From Acanthamoeba castellanii str. Neff (taxonomy: Eukaryota; Discosea; Longamoebia; Acanthamoebidae): a DNA stretch of 64,000 nucleotides. Each line of letters starts with the position of its first letter. Positions within the stretch are counted from its first letter, which is position 1. The stretch lies in the NCBI RefSeq assembly GCF_000313135.1, contig NW_004457466.1, positions 372,855-436,854 of the forward strand. Reading direction: 5' to 3'. Below are positions 11,301-23,521 of the stretch, piece after piece. The translations under genes and the position numbers were made by a program. Under the pieces are notes generated by a model, which was not told the DNA's origin, did not search any database, and worked only from the letters and a program-made list of their open reading frames with translations.

Positions 11301-11746
11301 ACTCGGCGCCGTGGAGCCGCAACCAGCTCAAGAAGGAGAAGCGCGACAAGCGCAAGATGCTCAAAGACAACAAGCGCAAGCGGATCGAGGAGGTGCGGAT
11401 GGGCCTCAACAAGAATGGTGATGGTGACGACGATGACGATGACGGTGAGGAGGACTGGAAGGAGCTGGAGAACGATCTCAAGGAGGAGCGGCTGCTCAAG
11501 AAGCTGAAGCGCGGCAAGATCTCCAAGGCCGAGTTCGAGAAGCGCACGGGCGAGCGAGATCTCGAGGAGGAGTTTGAGAGCGAGCTGGCCAAGGAGGCCG
11601 AGGTGGCGGCCCAGGCCAAGGCTACGGCCGCGGCCGCTGCAGCTGCTGACACTGACGCGACCGACACTCCGCCCGCGGCCACCACCACCAAGAAGAGCAA
11701 CAACAAGAAGAAGAGGAAGAACAAGAACAAGAAGCGAAGCCACTGA
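8333..11746 (+). CDS. DDX55: DEAD-box RNA helicase DDX55/SPB4, 60S ribosome biogenesis
   Basis: Nucleolar ATP-dependent RNA helicase of the SPB4/DDX55 family. A Lys-rich N-terminal extension of about 125 residues precedes the Q motif ([15 protein letters not shown]). Helicase motifs follow in order: ACTGSGKT (I), TPTRELASQ (Ia), GTPGRLED (Ib), [12 protein letters not shown] (II, DEAD), FSATQT (III), [14 protein letters not shown] (V), [13 protein letters not shown] (VI). The C-terminal block [19 protein letters not shown] is the DUF4217 extension diagnostic of SPB4/DDX55, and the end is a long Lys/Glu-rich tail with [10 protein letters not shown]. About eleven exons; several introns hold CGACACA or GT repeats. 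Known for the family: remodelling of late pre-60S particles. Confidence 0.92.
9255..9277. repeat. Intronic (GT)n microsatellite
   Basis: GT dinucleotide run inside a DDX55 intron close to its 3' splice site. Confidence 0.85.
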
Positions 11747-11820
11747 ACTCATCGTGAAAGCGAAGCAACAACGTCATTAAAAAAAAATTGCAGCTGCCTC
11801 AACACAAGAACATGATGAGA

Positions 11821-13513
11821 TCAGTCGGAGGTCTTCTTGTCTCCCTGCACAATGGTGACGCGATCGCCCGGGCCGTAGAGTGTCACGCCCACCCGCAACT
11901 GCAACACCACACGCACACAGCGCCGAGCGATGGAAGGCGTGAGTGATCAGCCACGATTGCTATCGAGAGGGGGAGCTGGTCGCCGCACCTCATGGGGGAG
12001 GCCGGTGAAGGCGACGCCAAGATCCAACCCATTGACGGCGTACGACACCGTCTTTTCGTCTGAGTCAATGACCAGCTTGACCACATCACCTGCATCACCA
12101 TCGCCAACACACCAAGTGGTGGGTGAGGTTCGCCTTCGCGTGCACGTACGCACAGCCGCGTACCTGTGCTGAAGCCGTTGCCGTAGGGCACGTTGGAGCC
12201 GCCGGCGTCGGTCTTGCCCCAGCCCGCAGACGAGGCAATGGACCAGCTGGGGGCCACATTGCCAATATAGGCTGCAGCATCACAACCATGAGTGTACACA
12301 CCACACACACGATACACGACACGACAAGCACCGACACGACACGACAGCACGACACACGACACGACACGACACAGCCGACGGAAAAGAAGCGCTTGGCTGT
12401 TGGCGTACTGGTAGCAGAGTGAACTCGGCCGCGGCCGCCGGCACCTCCGGAGCTGCGCCAACCGTTCCAGTCCTTGGTGGCCACGCCGATGAACATCCAG
12501 CCCGAGTTGCAGGCGTCCACCCGAATGTAGAACGTGTGCTTGCCCGGCCTGGAGGACTCAGTGCGTGGTGAGCCCACACGCAACAGTGCCATTGCGGAGA
12601 GTGGGGGGAGTGGGGGAGTAGTACGCTCGGACGTAGGTCTCGGCCAGCACGGTGTTCCACCGGTTGGCGGCGGACGAGGCCCGGTAGGACGCCGTCATTC
12701 GATTATCGCTCACCACGATGTCTCCGCTCTTCTGTGTCGCTGACCACCTCAGCGCACCTGCGCGAGAAGCCAGAGCCAGACACGGCGGCGGCTGTTCGTC
12801 ACACCACAGCACGCACACACACGACACACACGACACACACGACACACACCAAGCTGTGGCTAACTACACGTACCCTTCCGTGGCTTGCACCGGCCTGCCT
12901 GTGTGAGATGTGGATCCGGACACAGCTTGTACCTGTTCACGGCACCACAATTACGTAAATATTCGTATTATATTATCATGTGATAAATAAATAAATAAAT
13001 AAATAATAATAAGCAAGAAGGCGTGGTAGTGGGACCTGAAGGCCTCGTGCAGAAGCTCGTGTGTGATGGGCAGAATCTCGAGAATGGGGTTCTTGCCCAC
13101 GTCCTCCAGCAGGAAGCGGGTCTCGAGTAACGGGAATCGGATCAGCGGCAGCAGCTGCTCCAGCACCCGATCGGCTCTGCGCGGGTACGTCCACGCAACG
13201 AAGCACCAATTAGGAGGAACGAAGATTAAAAAAGCACGAATGAGCGTCACGCACAACACAACACGAACCGTTCATAGATCTGGTCCTGCGAATATCGGAT
13301 GACGGCGGCGAAGATGTCCTCCTCGTAGGCCTCGATCTCGTCGCGACGCAGAAGCTCCTCCCACATCCCCGGGTTGAGCCGCATCAGCGTCCCGTCCTTG
13401 GAGGCCCTGGTCCAGTTGCGGGCAAAATACTGAGCGCACAGCTGGCCCAGCTTGACACACCCGTACTTGGCTGCAATCTCCTGCAGGACGGAGAGAAGCG
13501 ACAACAATTGTCG

Positions 13514-13548
<35 letters not shown>

Positions 13549-14781
13549 GGAAGGAAGGACTACCATGAGCGACGCGACGTCCTTGTTGTCATCGTAGAGC
13601 ATCTCGCCGCACTTTTCGCGAAGGGAGACGACCCGATACTTGGACGCCAGTTCGATCAGCAGTAGCAGGTCGGACTCGGCAAACGAGGTCGTGCCTGCGA
13701 AAGCGATGCATAGCGCTGGTCAGCATCTCGCCCGCAGTGAACGAAGAAGAAGAAGAGGAAGAAGAAGAAGAAGAGGAAGAACGTTCAGATGCGCTTCGTA
13801 CGTACCGGTGTAGATGAAGTCTAGCATGTAGTTGAAGATGCGAAGCGGGATGTTCCCGATGTCAACGTCCACCTCCTTCACCTCGCACGCATCTTCCTCG
13901 TCCATGGCTGTACCAACAAAGCCAAAGCCAGCCGCGCACAGATGTGAGCAATCGCACCAACACAACAGACGTTGAAGGGCATAACGGAGCGATCACCATT
14001 CTCCATGTCCTTGGAGCTGTTCCCTGTAGCGAGTGACAGCGAATTCAAGTTGATGAGCGTTTGGGCCACAACAAACAAACAAACTACACTCCATGAAGCC
14101 AGCGCAAGCGAATGGAGAAGTGAAGCGCAGACGCACAAAGGAGAAGCTTGAACTCCTGCGAGGCCATGGAGAGCACAAACTTGTGGGCGGGGACGCTGAC
14201 GGGCTCCTGGTTCTCCTGCAGGACGTTGAGGGTGACGTCGGTGAACATTCGCGCTGCGAGCAGCTGCCGGAGTCCCTTCTGCAGGTGACCACCAAAGGCC
14301 TTCGCGACAAACGACACGGCTCTCTCGACCGGCTCCTTGCCACGTCCATTCTTCACAACATGACGATGATGATGATGCCACACACGCGGACGGCGGCCGC
14401 AGCGGTCAGTGACAATGGCACACTGCAAGGCGAGGCCCAGAGAGGAGGCTTGGGTGTGGGGGGTGTACTGGCGCGGGACGTCAACGGGGTCCGACCGGGC
14501 TGGCAGGGCCGCTACACCGCCTTGATCAAAGAAGGCGCTTATGGCTTGCTATAAAGCAGGGGCGTAGAGCCCCAGCATGAGTGCACCAAACCCAACATGC
14601 CCAGATCGAGAGTGTTGCATTAACAAAGAAAATCAAATAAATTGGTTGGAGGTGATTAATAATAATGTTGGGGCGGTACCTCCATGTTCCAACCCGTCAT
14701 TTCCATGAAGAAGCGCCCCGCCTCCGCATCAGCCCCCGTGACTGAGCTAAACGTGGCGATTTGCACCTCCTGGTCCTCCAT
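11821..14781 (-). CDS. p47-type UBA + BTB + BACK + SPRY protein, probable Cullin-3 adaptor
   Basis: Multi-exon gene. The first exon (14680-14781) begins MEDQEVQIATFSSVTGADAE and continues with RFFMEMTGWNMEV; after a 131-nt intron comes QAISAFFDQGG. Together these match the UBA-like domain at the start of p47/NSFL1C proteins. In the same frame follow a linker of about 60 residues and a BTB domain (FTDVTLNVLQENQEPVSVPAHKF...), a BACK-like helical region (CAQYFARNWTRASKDGTLM, AVIRYSQDQIYE), and a C-terminal SPRY domain (HTFYIRVDACNSGWMFIGVA, VKLVIDSDEKTVSYAVNG) ending VQGDKKTSD. There is no ATG at the start of the BTB exon, which supports the upstream UBA exon. Known: BTB-BACK proteins recruit substrates to CUL3 ligases. 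Inferred: the UBA binds ubiquitin and SPRY picks the target. Confidence 0.8.
13515..13547. repeat. Intronic (AC)n microsatellite
   Basis: CA run within an intron of the BTB-SPRY gene. Confidence 0.85.
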
Positions 14782-14970
14782 CTCGTGGTGTTGGCTTTTC
14801 TTGAACGCTGCACAAGAAGCTTAAATTATTTTTTACTGGTTTTTATCATTCGCAGAAATCCGATTCAAAAATTCGTTTTACCTGGAATTAACAAATTGTA
14901 ACAAATACGATCTGGCCGTTACTCCTTTCAATTTTAATCACACAACCGATTTTATACAAGCCCTACAAGA

Positions 14971-15967
14971 ATGGTACGTCTGGCAGTTCATGGCCTTCCA
15001 CATGATTCGTGCGGTGCCTCATCTCTTTTTCATGTAATGGCTTCAGTCAAAGAAGAAGGGACTATCGTACGAGGAGAAGAGGAAGCGCCTGCTTGACCTG
15101 CTTCACGAAAGGGTACACCTGCTGCCCAGTGCCGTCCAGTGAATGTTATGAATGAATTCTGACATTAATCGCGTTTGCAGAAAGATGCCTTTACGCTCAA
15201 GGAATTGGAGAATCTTGCCAAGAAGGAGAAGGGCATTGGTACGAGTGGCCTACGTGCTCTGTGATTAACTGTCTGCTGATATTGAAAATCGCTGGCCTCG
15301 TGTAGTGCCTCAGTCAGTCAAGGATGTGGCACAAGGTCTCGTGGACGACGGTGACATCATGCTCGACAAGGTGGGCACCACCAACTACTACTGGTCCTTC
15401 CCATCGCAAACGTTGATCACCGTACGTTGGACCACCACTTCCACAAGAGCTAGAACCTTGTGCTCCGCCTCCACTACCCTCTCTGGTTAGCTGACGCGGC
15501 GAACGGAACACAACAGAAAACGAACATCATCAACAAGCTACAAGAAGAAGTCGACGTGCTCAAGCGAAAGCGAGACGACCTCCACTCCGAAGAGAGCGCT
15601 TCCACCAAGGGAAGGGAAGAGTCGGACGAAAGAGACGCCAAGCTGGCCAGGCTGGAAGAGGTCAAGGCCAAGAATGCCGAGCTCAAGGCCGAGCTGAAGA
15701 AGTACATCGAGTTCGATCCGGAGCTCATCGAGGACATGGGTTCGTGCAGCACCAGCCTTCCAGCCCTGCAGCTCTCTGTGGGTTGGTCTAACGCAGCCTC
15801 TGTTTGGCTTCACAGAGAGCGACATTGCCGAAGCGCGGGACGCCGCCAACAGGTGGACGGACAACATCCTCACGCTGCGCAAGTGGTGCTCGGAGAAGTT
15901 CGGCATCGAGGAGGAGGCCTTCAACTCCAGCTTCTCCGTCCCGGAAGACCTCGACTACGTGGAGTAA
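14971..15967 (+). CDS. MND1: MND1, meiotic recombination factor
   Basis: Meiotic nuclear division protein 1, partner of HOP2, which helps DMC1/RAD51 in strand exchange. The first coding exon is the ATG alone (14971-14973), followed by a 73-nt intron; exon 2 starts SKKKGLSYEEKRKRLLDLLHER, the near-universal MND1 start. Then come KDAFTLKELENLAKKEKGI (winged helix), VPQSVKDVAQGLVDDG, GTTNYYWSFPSQTL, a coiled coil (KLQEEVDVLKRKRDDLHSEE), and the C-terminal ANRWTDNILTLRKWCSEKFG and PEDLDYVE. The splice between the YYWSFPS exon and the coiled coil (15420-15490) is uncertain. HOP2 is not in this window. Confidence 0.92.
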
Positions 15968-16169
15968 GGGGGCCTCGTCCCCGGCCCACAAGAAGAAAGA
16001 CCACCTTCTTCAGGGTCCCCTCGCCGCTCTTTGTGTCTGTACATAAAAGCCTCGTGCCAATGAGATAAGAGCATCGTCGCCTCTTATTCAACGAGCGTGC
16101 GGTGAAAGTGTTGTACAACCGTTCACGCAACATAGATAGTACATGTGTCCTCATAGCCAAAGCCTGAGA

Positions 16170-19100
16170 CTAACAGGTCGCGGTGGCACCCCAGATCTGC
16201 TGGTAGGTCACGGAGCTGACCAAGAAGGCATCGCTCACCTTGGGCGACGTGTTGGTGGCCGAGATGTAGAGCGAGGCGGACATGGTGGTGGTGGGAAGAC
16301 CGTTGCCGGAGGTGGTGGCGTTGTAGGTCGCCAGCAGGGTGCCGTCGACGTAGAACGAGAAGTAGGTGGGCATGTAGCGGATGGTGTATTCGTGGAAGGC
16401 CGAAGACGGGTTGCCGATCGCGAGGGCGCCGACCCACTTGAGGTACTTGTACTTGCCGTTGATGGTGTAGTCGAGCGCGCCGCCGTTGGAGCCGTCTTGG
16501 TTGGCGCGCACGCGGAACGTGATGGCGTTGGTCGGCGAGGCACGGTTGTTCAACTGTTAACATACACAGTGAATAGATTAGGGTGCTGTTGGTATGTGTC
16601 GTGTGGTGTCGTGTCGTGCGTGTGTAGCTTAATCACACGCACCTCGAACTGGGCAGTGAAGCCGGTAACGGAAGGGGCCTTGAAGCGGGCGGTGTAGACG
16701 CCAAAGCCCCACAAGGCGGACTTGGTGTAGACCGACCCGGCCGTGAAGTTGAACCCGTTGCACGGCGCCGCTGTGGTGCAGGGCGCGATGGAGAGCTTGA
16801 GCTGGTTGGACGACGTCGACACCCTGGCGGCCTGGTTGGCCTGGCTGCCCGACGCCGAGGTACTGGTTGACCACATGTTGGTGTCGAGCGCGCTGCCAAA
16901 CGAAGTCACGCTAAACTTGGCTGTGATTGGGGAGAGATCACGTTAACATGCAGGTTGCATGCGTCGAAGTGCAGAACGGTGCGATCGAGCGCGAAGCGTG
17001 GTGCGGGCGTACTGGCGTCGGTGGAGCAATCGGAGCCGTGGAAACCGGTGTCGCACTTGCACTCGCCGGTCTTGGTGTTGCAGCAGCCGTGGCCCGAGCA
17101 CGACTTGGGGCACGTGAGCGAGGCTGTTTGTGTGGTAAAACAGTTAATATCATCGGATGAGTAGATCTAGCGGACCACTGCTTCTTTGCAAGCAATGCTT
17201 GATTGGCAATACGTACTATAGCACTTGGCGCCAGACAGGCCAGAAGTGGAGCTCTCGTGCAGCGTCCAGAGCTGGGGTCCAGTGGTCGTCATCTGGTTCG
17301 TCAGCGCAGTGTAGGTGGCGTCTGTGCACACAATCAAGACGCACTGTGAGATCGCAGAACTATGATAGTTCAAGCGCGTCATAATAAGGACAGTACCGTT
17401 CTTGTTGACGAGGCCGAAGTTGCTGTTCTCGCCGTCGCTCCCGCGACCCTCGGCCGGCTGATCAGACCACTGGAACCAATGGAAGCCGACCAGGCCAGGC
17501 AACGGGGCCAGCTTGGTGGTGTAGTTCTTGTAGCCCTCAGCGCGCAGGGCCTGGGTGGCCACGAGAAGGCCGGCACCCTTGGTGTTGGGCAGCCCAGAGT
17601 CCTGTGAACATGTATTGGTGTGTTATTAATAAACAGTAGTGTAGTGTGATTGCGCTGATAATGAGGAAGAGATGAACGCGTACGGCGGCCTTGTAAGCGA
17701 ACTCGCCGATGAGGATCGGCTTCTTGGCCGCGTTGTAGATGGTGGTGATCCTCGAAGTGGGCGGGCCGCTGGGCTCGCTGGTGCTGGGGTAGGAGTTGAT
17801 GGAGACCACGTCGTTGTACTCGCCCGCAGCCCTGAGAACTCCCTCGGTCGGTGCGCCGACGAACCTCACGCCCAGAAGCATGTGGTACGGATCGTAGGTC
17901 CTGATCGCTGTGTGACCACCCATCATTGGCTGGTGAGATGAAATGCAAATGAAAGTGTCGCTGGGAGGTGGTTGATGAAGCAGAAGAAGGGGAGCGCACC
18001 GGTGCGGGTGACGTTGAAGAACTGGGCAGCAGCCAGGTAGCCGAAGTTGTTGGAGTCGGTGGTGTGCGCCGTCGAGGCCGCGGGAATGGTGGTGATGGCA
18101 TCATAGCTCGCGTAGGTTGTCCCCCTGCAATCGGCGCGAGGTGTGTGAGTGTGCTGCTCATGTCAAAGTTCAGGCCCATCAGCCTCTTGGTCCGTACCAG
18201 GCGGTGTTGAGGGCCTGAATGGTGGGGTACTTGCTCTTGAGGAACGAAACGGCGCGCACGCGACCAGGCGCAGTGGTCGAGAGCGAGATCAGCATCTGGT
18301 CCAGGATCGTGCCCGGACGACGCCAGTCGTCCTGACCGCGGTCTCCAATAGGTCCCCACCACATCTGCGCAGCATACACCAGGGTCTCGTTGAGCACCTT
18401 CTACTTCTTGACCCAGACCAGGGGGCTGTACCTCATTGTCGAGGAAGTAGCCGATCAGCTTGGTGTCGTTGCGGTACGGCGAGCAGCCGGCCTGGGCCTC
18501 GGTCATCACGCTCGCAGCCCAGGCCGGGTTGAACACGTCCGGGAACAAGCCGCCGAGCCACGTATCGAAGCCCTTGCCCAGGCTGAGGGCCCGGGTGTAG
18601 GGGAGGCCCTTGGTGATGACCACCGTGTCGGACCACGCACCCAGGGTGTTGAGCTTCCACGAGTTGAGCCGCGACACGACCGAGTCGGCCCAGGCCGACT
18701 GGCTGCCGAACTTGGCCTTCACCGCCGCGTTGTACGCCGAAGTTCCTGCGCCGTCGGAGTTGAGTTAGTGTTCGGAGTTAAATAGGTGACCCTCCGCTCT
18801 GGTGATGCGAAGAACGTCGAAGAAGGCGTAGTGGGGGGTTAGGTACCGCCAGCAGGAGAGTCGCCCGAGTAGGTGACGACATCGACGCCGTGCGAAAAGA
18901 ACTTGGCGCCCTTGGGATCGATGAACCACCACGCGCCCGATGACGACTTGCCCACACTGAAGAAGCATCTGTCCGGGTAGCCCAAGTCGATTGCACCATC
19001 TACGTTCGCAGCGAGAACAGATCGAAGAGAAGAGGAGAGGAATCAAGAGAGATGAGATGAGATGGTTGCCTCACACTCCTGCAGGAGTGGCTAACGAAAC

Positions 19101-19186
19101 CGAACGCGGTGAGGGTGCGTACTGGTGGAGCTACAGAAGAGTGCGAGCCCGAGGAGCAGGAAGAAGGAGAGAGCGGCCGTTCGCAT
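16170..19186 (-). CDS. Secreted agarase-like glycoside hydrolase with EGF and inactive GH16-fold domain
   Basis: Roughly 730-750 residues over about eleven exons. The signal peptide is MRTAALSFFLLLGLALFCSS. The N-terminal domain has AWWFIDPKGAKFFSHGVDVV, typical of GH50/agarase-like clan GH-A enzymes. KLIGYFLDNE carries the likely acid/base Glu and PILIGEFAYKAA the likely nucleophile. Next is an EGF-like segment of six cysteines (CPKSCSGHGCCNTKTGECKC and following). The C-terminal domain has the GH16 beta-jelly-roll pattern (FGSALDTNMW, WGFGVYTARFKAP, FHEYTIRYMPTYFSFYVDG), but the position of the catalytic ExDxE motif reads AITFR, so it should be inactive and may bind polysaccharide. Likely degrades or cuts wall or algal glycans outside the cell. 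Substrate not known. Confidence 0.8.
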
Positions 19187-19696
19187 GGCCGGCTTGCAGA
19201 AGAAGATATATACGACAGGAAGGGAGTGTGGTGCTGTGTGCACGGGGCGGCAGACAGATAAGAAGAAGAAGACGCGGAGACACTGGGGTTTTATCTCCGC
19301 GCGCGGCCAATGGCGGAGGCTTCACCACCGTGCAACCCTCCGGTGTCGGCCTTGTCTGCCCCTTCTGAACAACCTGAACGTTCATTCGCTGAGCGGGGAT
19401 TTAAGGGCTTGTGTGATTTGTGACAACACAACCTGAGAGCTCATCCACGGCACAATAATAAAAGGCCAGATAAGGTACTGCAACAGCATCCCGGACGAAT
19501 CAGGCTCGGGCGTCGTTTCCATTTTTCCAATAAGCTTGCACGAACGGTTGCACAACGCGCCAGTTGTGCCCCAACGTTGTGTTATGTTGTGCCAACATCT
19601 CCTCGTGTGTGTGCAGAGGATGTTCACAATGTTGATGTTCTGCGGTTTGCAAACACTGTTGGAAACAGTGTCGCATTGGCTGGCCCAGCCCTTAAC

Positions 19697-22028
19697 TCAG
19701 TCGTCCTCGACGCCAAACTCGGCCTTGAGGAGGGGCTTCGCGTTGTGGACCTCGGGCGTGCTCTGCTCGGTGTGGACCACCTCCAGGTCGAGCTCCTCGA
19801 GCGCCGAGCTCCAGCTGTCGGTGGCGGCGGTATTCTTCAACACCTCCTCGGGGTCGACCGCCTTCCTGCTGATCCGTATCAAGTCGCCATCCAACACATC
19901 ACCCTGCGGTACCATCGCACCACACACCGTCGTCGTTATCGAAGGGGTACAACGTCGAACAACAACCACATCACACGGTACCTTGAGCATCTCGCGCGAC
20001 AGAGGGTTGAGGATGTGCTTCTGGATGATCCTGCGCAGCGGGCGAGCACCGTAGACGGGGTCATAGCCGCGCTCGGCCAGCCACTCGCGCGCCTCCGGGG
20101 TGAGCTCGACCTGGATGCGGCGGTCGGCCAACAGGTTGGACACGTCTGCGCGCATTGGATTGGGGGGGGGGGCAGTGGACCACAGTCAGCGCCACGCTTT
20201 CCATGGAAAGCGAAAGCGAAAGGGAGAAGAGAGGGGCGTACCCTTGAGCTGGATGTTGACGATGGAGTCCATGTCCTCGTGCGAGAGCCTGTTGAAGAGC
20301 ACAATCTCGTCGATACGGTTGAGCAACTCGGGAGTGAAGGCGCCCCTCACGGCGCCCATCACCGCGTCGCGCGCTTCCGAGCTGCTGTGGCCCTGCCCAA
20401 GCGAAAGAAAGAAAGGAAATATTGGCGACGTGTCAACACAATCCGTGCGTTTCACGCAGTGAGATGGGAGGCATACGGGCGGCAGGTCGGCCAGGATCTC
20501 GGCGCCGAGGTTGGAGGTCATGATGATGATCGTGTTGCGGAAGTCGACCTTGCGCCCCTGCGAGTCCGTCAGGCGTCCCTCGTCCAAGATCTGAGTGCGC
20601 AGACATCAGTGAAGTCAGCAACACCAGATTGCCAAAGAAAGAAGAGACCTCTCTCTTTCGTAAAACGAAGAAGACGAGAGAAGTGCGTATCGCGTACCTG
20701 CAGGAGGATGTTGTGGATCGCCCTGTGGGCCTTCTCGAATTCGTCGAACAAGACGATCTGATAGGGCCGCCTCCTGACCGCCTCGGTCAGCGTGCCGCCC
20801 TCTTCGTAGCCCACATAGCCCTGCACAGTCACGACGTGCGATCAAAGCACCATGGTGCGTCAGCCTCGCGTGGAAGCAAGTGGAGTGCGGTGGGGGCGAG
20901 GGAAAACGTACGGGAGGCGCGCCGATGAGCCGTGAGACGGAGAAGCGCTCCATGTACTCGGACATGTCGATGCGCACCATCGCGTTCTCGCTGTCGAATA
21001 GGAACGAAGCCAGCTGCTTGCACAGCTCGGTCTTGCCCACGCCCGTCGGACCGAGGAAGAGGAACGAGCCGAGCGGCCGGCTGTGCGAGTGAAGGCCGGC
21101 TCGAGAAATACGCACCGCATTGCTGTCCCACATAGAGTTGGTCATTCAGAGAACACACACACGCACACACACACACACACGGCCGAGTGGTGGGCATTGT
21201 GTACCTGACGGCGCCAACGGCATCATTTTGGCCCTTCACGCGCGATGCAAGGACCTGCTCCATGTGCAGAAGCTTTTCCCTCTCGCCCATCAGTAGGTTG
21301 TGAACCGGAATGCCGGTAGCGCGCGACACGACCAACGCGATGTCGTTGTCCGTCACCGCTTCGCCCAGCATCGTCGTCTCGGCCCCTTGGCTGTGGTGCG
21401 GTACACACCATTATCCCCGTGACGTCATCAAGCTCTGAATTAGCCGCAAGAGGTCATCGGGAGAGGGGAGCAAGTACACGTACTCCTTGGGCAGCTGCCT
21501 CTCGAGGGTTGGGATGATGCCGTAGGCCAGCTCGCCGGCCCTCGCCAGGTCGCCGTTCCGCTCGGCCCTTTGCAAGTCCAGCTTAGCTCGCTTGAGCTGC
21601 TCCTTCAGGTTCTTGATCTTGTGCAGCTTGTCTCTATCGGACAGATGCAGTGGCGTGACGTCAGCACAGTGTGGCAGCAGCGGTTGCCACAAGTGGGTGG
21701 CGGTGGTGCGTTACCTTTCCTCCTGCCAGGCCCTGGTGAGCTCCTGTGATTTGCCCTCGACGCGGGCGATCTCGGACTCCACCTTCTGCCGGCGCTCGGC
21801 GGAGGCCGGGTCGGTTTCCTTGCGCAGAGCCTCCAGCTCGATCTTGAGGGTAATGATCTGACGGTCGAGGTCCTCGATCTGCTCGGGCTTGCTCTCCTGC
21901 TGCAGCCTCAACCTGCTGGCCGCTTCGTCCACCAGATCGATCGCCTACGACATGGAGGTGCCCAACCAACGTGTCAACAACACTTGGCCGAAGTGGAGCG
22001 AGCTAGCGAGCGCGAGAAGGCCGCTGTA

Positions 22029-22062
<34 letters not shown>

Positions 22063-23521
22063 GTGAGAATAGACGGCCGCACACACGATCGCGCCGTCGG
22101 TGATGCGCACTCCATGGTGCACTTCATACCTCTCCTTCACTGCAGGCCAGGTCATGGCAACGCAGCACACGAATGGGTGAGTTCAGCCGAGAGAGAGAGA
22201 GAGAGAGAGACGCAGGCGAGAGTGTTGACAACGACGAGGAGGTGTGCGTACGGCCGCGGAGGATTGAGATGGTGTCCTGCACGGTGGGCTCCGGCACAAA
22301 GACCGACTGGAAGCGACGGGCCAGGGCCGGGTCCTTTTCGATGTACTTGCGGTATTCGTTCAACGTTGTGGCGCCAACACTGTGGAGACCAAGACGTAGG
22401 TTAGAGCTCTTGGCATAGAGGTAACCGATGAGTTACGGGGTCGGCGTGTGAACTTACCAATGCAGTTCTCCGCGCGCGAGTGCAGGCTTGAGCATGTTCG
22501 AGGCGTCCATCGACCCTTCCGAAGCCTGTGATGTGGGTTGGTTGAGTGATTAGGCGCGGAGGCCTAAGGTTGGTTTTGTAGAGAGATCGTACCCCGGCTC
22601 CAACGAGGGTGTGCATTTCGTCGATGAAGAGGATGACCTCGCCCTTGAGGTCGTGCACGTCCTTGAGCACTGACTTGAGGCGTTCCTCGAACTCGCCTCT
22701 GAACTTGGCACCGGCCACGAGTGTTCCTGATATCAAGGTGGGACGTGAAGCGGTCGTGTGAGTGTAGCCAAGTGGTGTTTGTTTCGTTGCCAAGTCTGGG
22801 CGACTCACCCATGTCAAGGCCGATCACCTTCTTGCCCTTGAGGCTGTCGGGCACGTCCCCGTGTATGATGCGCGTGGCCAGTCCCTCTACGATCGCAGTC
22901 TTGCCCACACCCGGCTGTTGCGGGTCCAACCAAGCGTCAGCACGGAATCGTCACCGAGCATGGCACTGCTGGAAGCACAGTGGACGCACCTCGCCGATGA
23001 GCACGGGGTTGTTCTTGGTGCGACGCGAGAGGACCTGCATGGTGCGCCTGATCTCTTCGTCGCGGCCGATGACTTCATCGAGCTTGCCCTCCTTGGCGAG
23101 GGCCGTGATGTCCTTGCCGTACTTCTTCAGCGCATCGCCCGGCACCGCGGCGTCGGGGTTGACGTAAGGCGGCGGTATGGGCTGCCCGCCACGAGTGTAG
23201 CCTGCAATACAGAATCAGTCCTACCGATTGATGTGCGATGAATGCATCTGATGCTGGTGGGGTGCAGGGGAGGGTACCATTGGCATAACCACGGCATAGC
23301 GGGAACACCAGGGCCGGAGGGTGGAGGAGCACGGTGGAGGTGCCCAGAGCTGCCGGCCAGCGGGATGCAGCACTGGTTCTCATCGCCGACGATCTCGACG
23401 ATGCTGCAGGTTCGCTGCTGAGCACCCTGCGCACTGCGCCTGCCTGCTGTGGTGCCCTACGGCTCAGCAGTCCCGAGAGGGCGCTGCCACTTCTGGTGCC
23501 ACCCAGCGCTGCGCGTCTCAT
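19697..23521 (-). CDS. clpB: Mitochondrial ClpB/Hsp78 disaggregase without N domain
   Basis: Hsp100 chaperone that pulls proteins out of aggregates. The first exon encodes an Arg/Ser/Ala-rich presequence with no acidic stretch, consistent with mitochondrial targeting. NBD1 begins almost at once ([20 protein letters not shown]) with Walker [12 protein letters not shown] and Walker [16 protein letters not shown]. The middle domain contains [20 protein letters not shown] and a second coiled helix. NBD2 has [26 protein letters not shown], the sensor [12 protein letters not shown] and the C-terminal [19 protein letters not shown]. No Clp_N repeats are present, as in fungal mitochondrial Hsp78. About fourteen exons. 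A tail of about 60 residues ([17 protein letters not shown]...) follows the usual end. Confidence 0.92.

Noticed and set aside
11000..11740. Minus-strand Leu/Val-rich frame of about 260 codons that could look like a membrane protein
   Set aside because: Antisense of the Lys/Glu/Asp-rich C-terminal tail of DDX55, whose exon is well supported.
14084..14428. Start of the BTB protein at 14428
   Set aside because: That codon is TTG, not ATG, and the frame continues upstream into the UBA-like exon.
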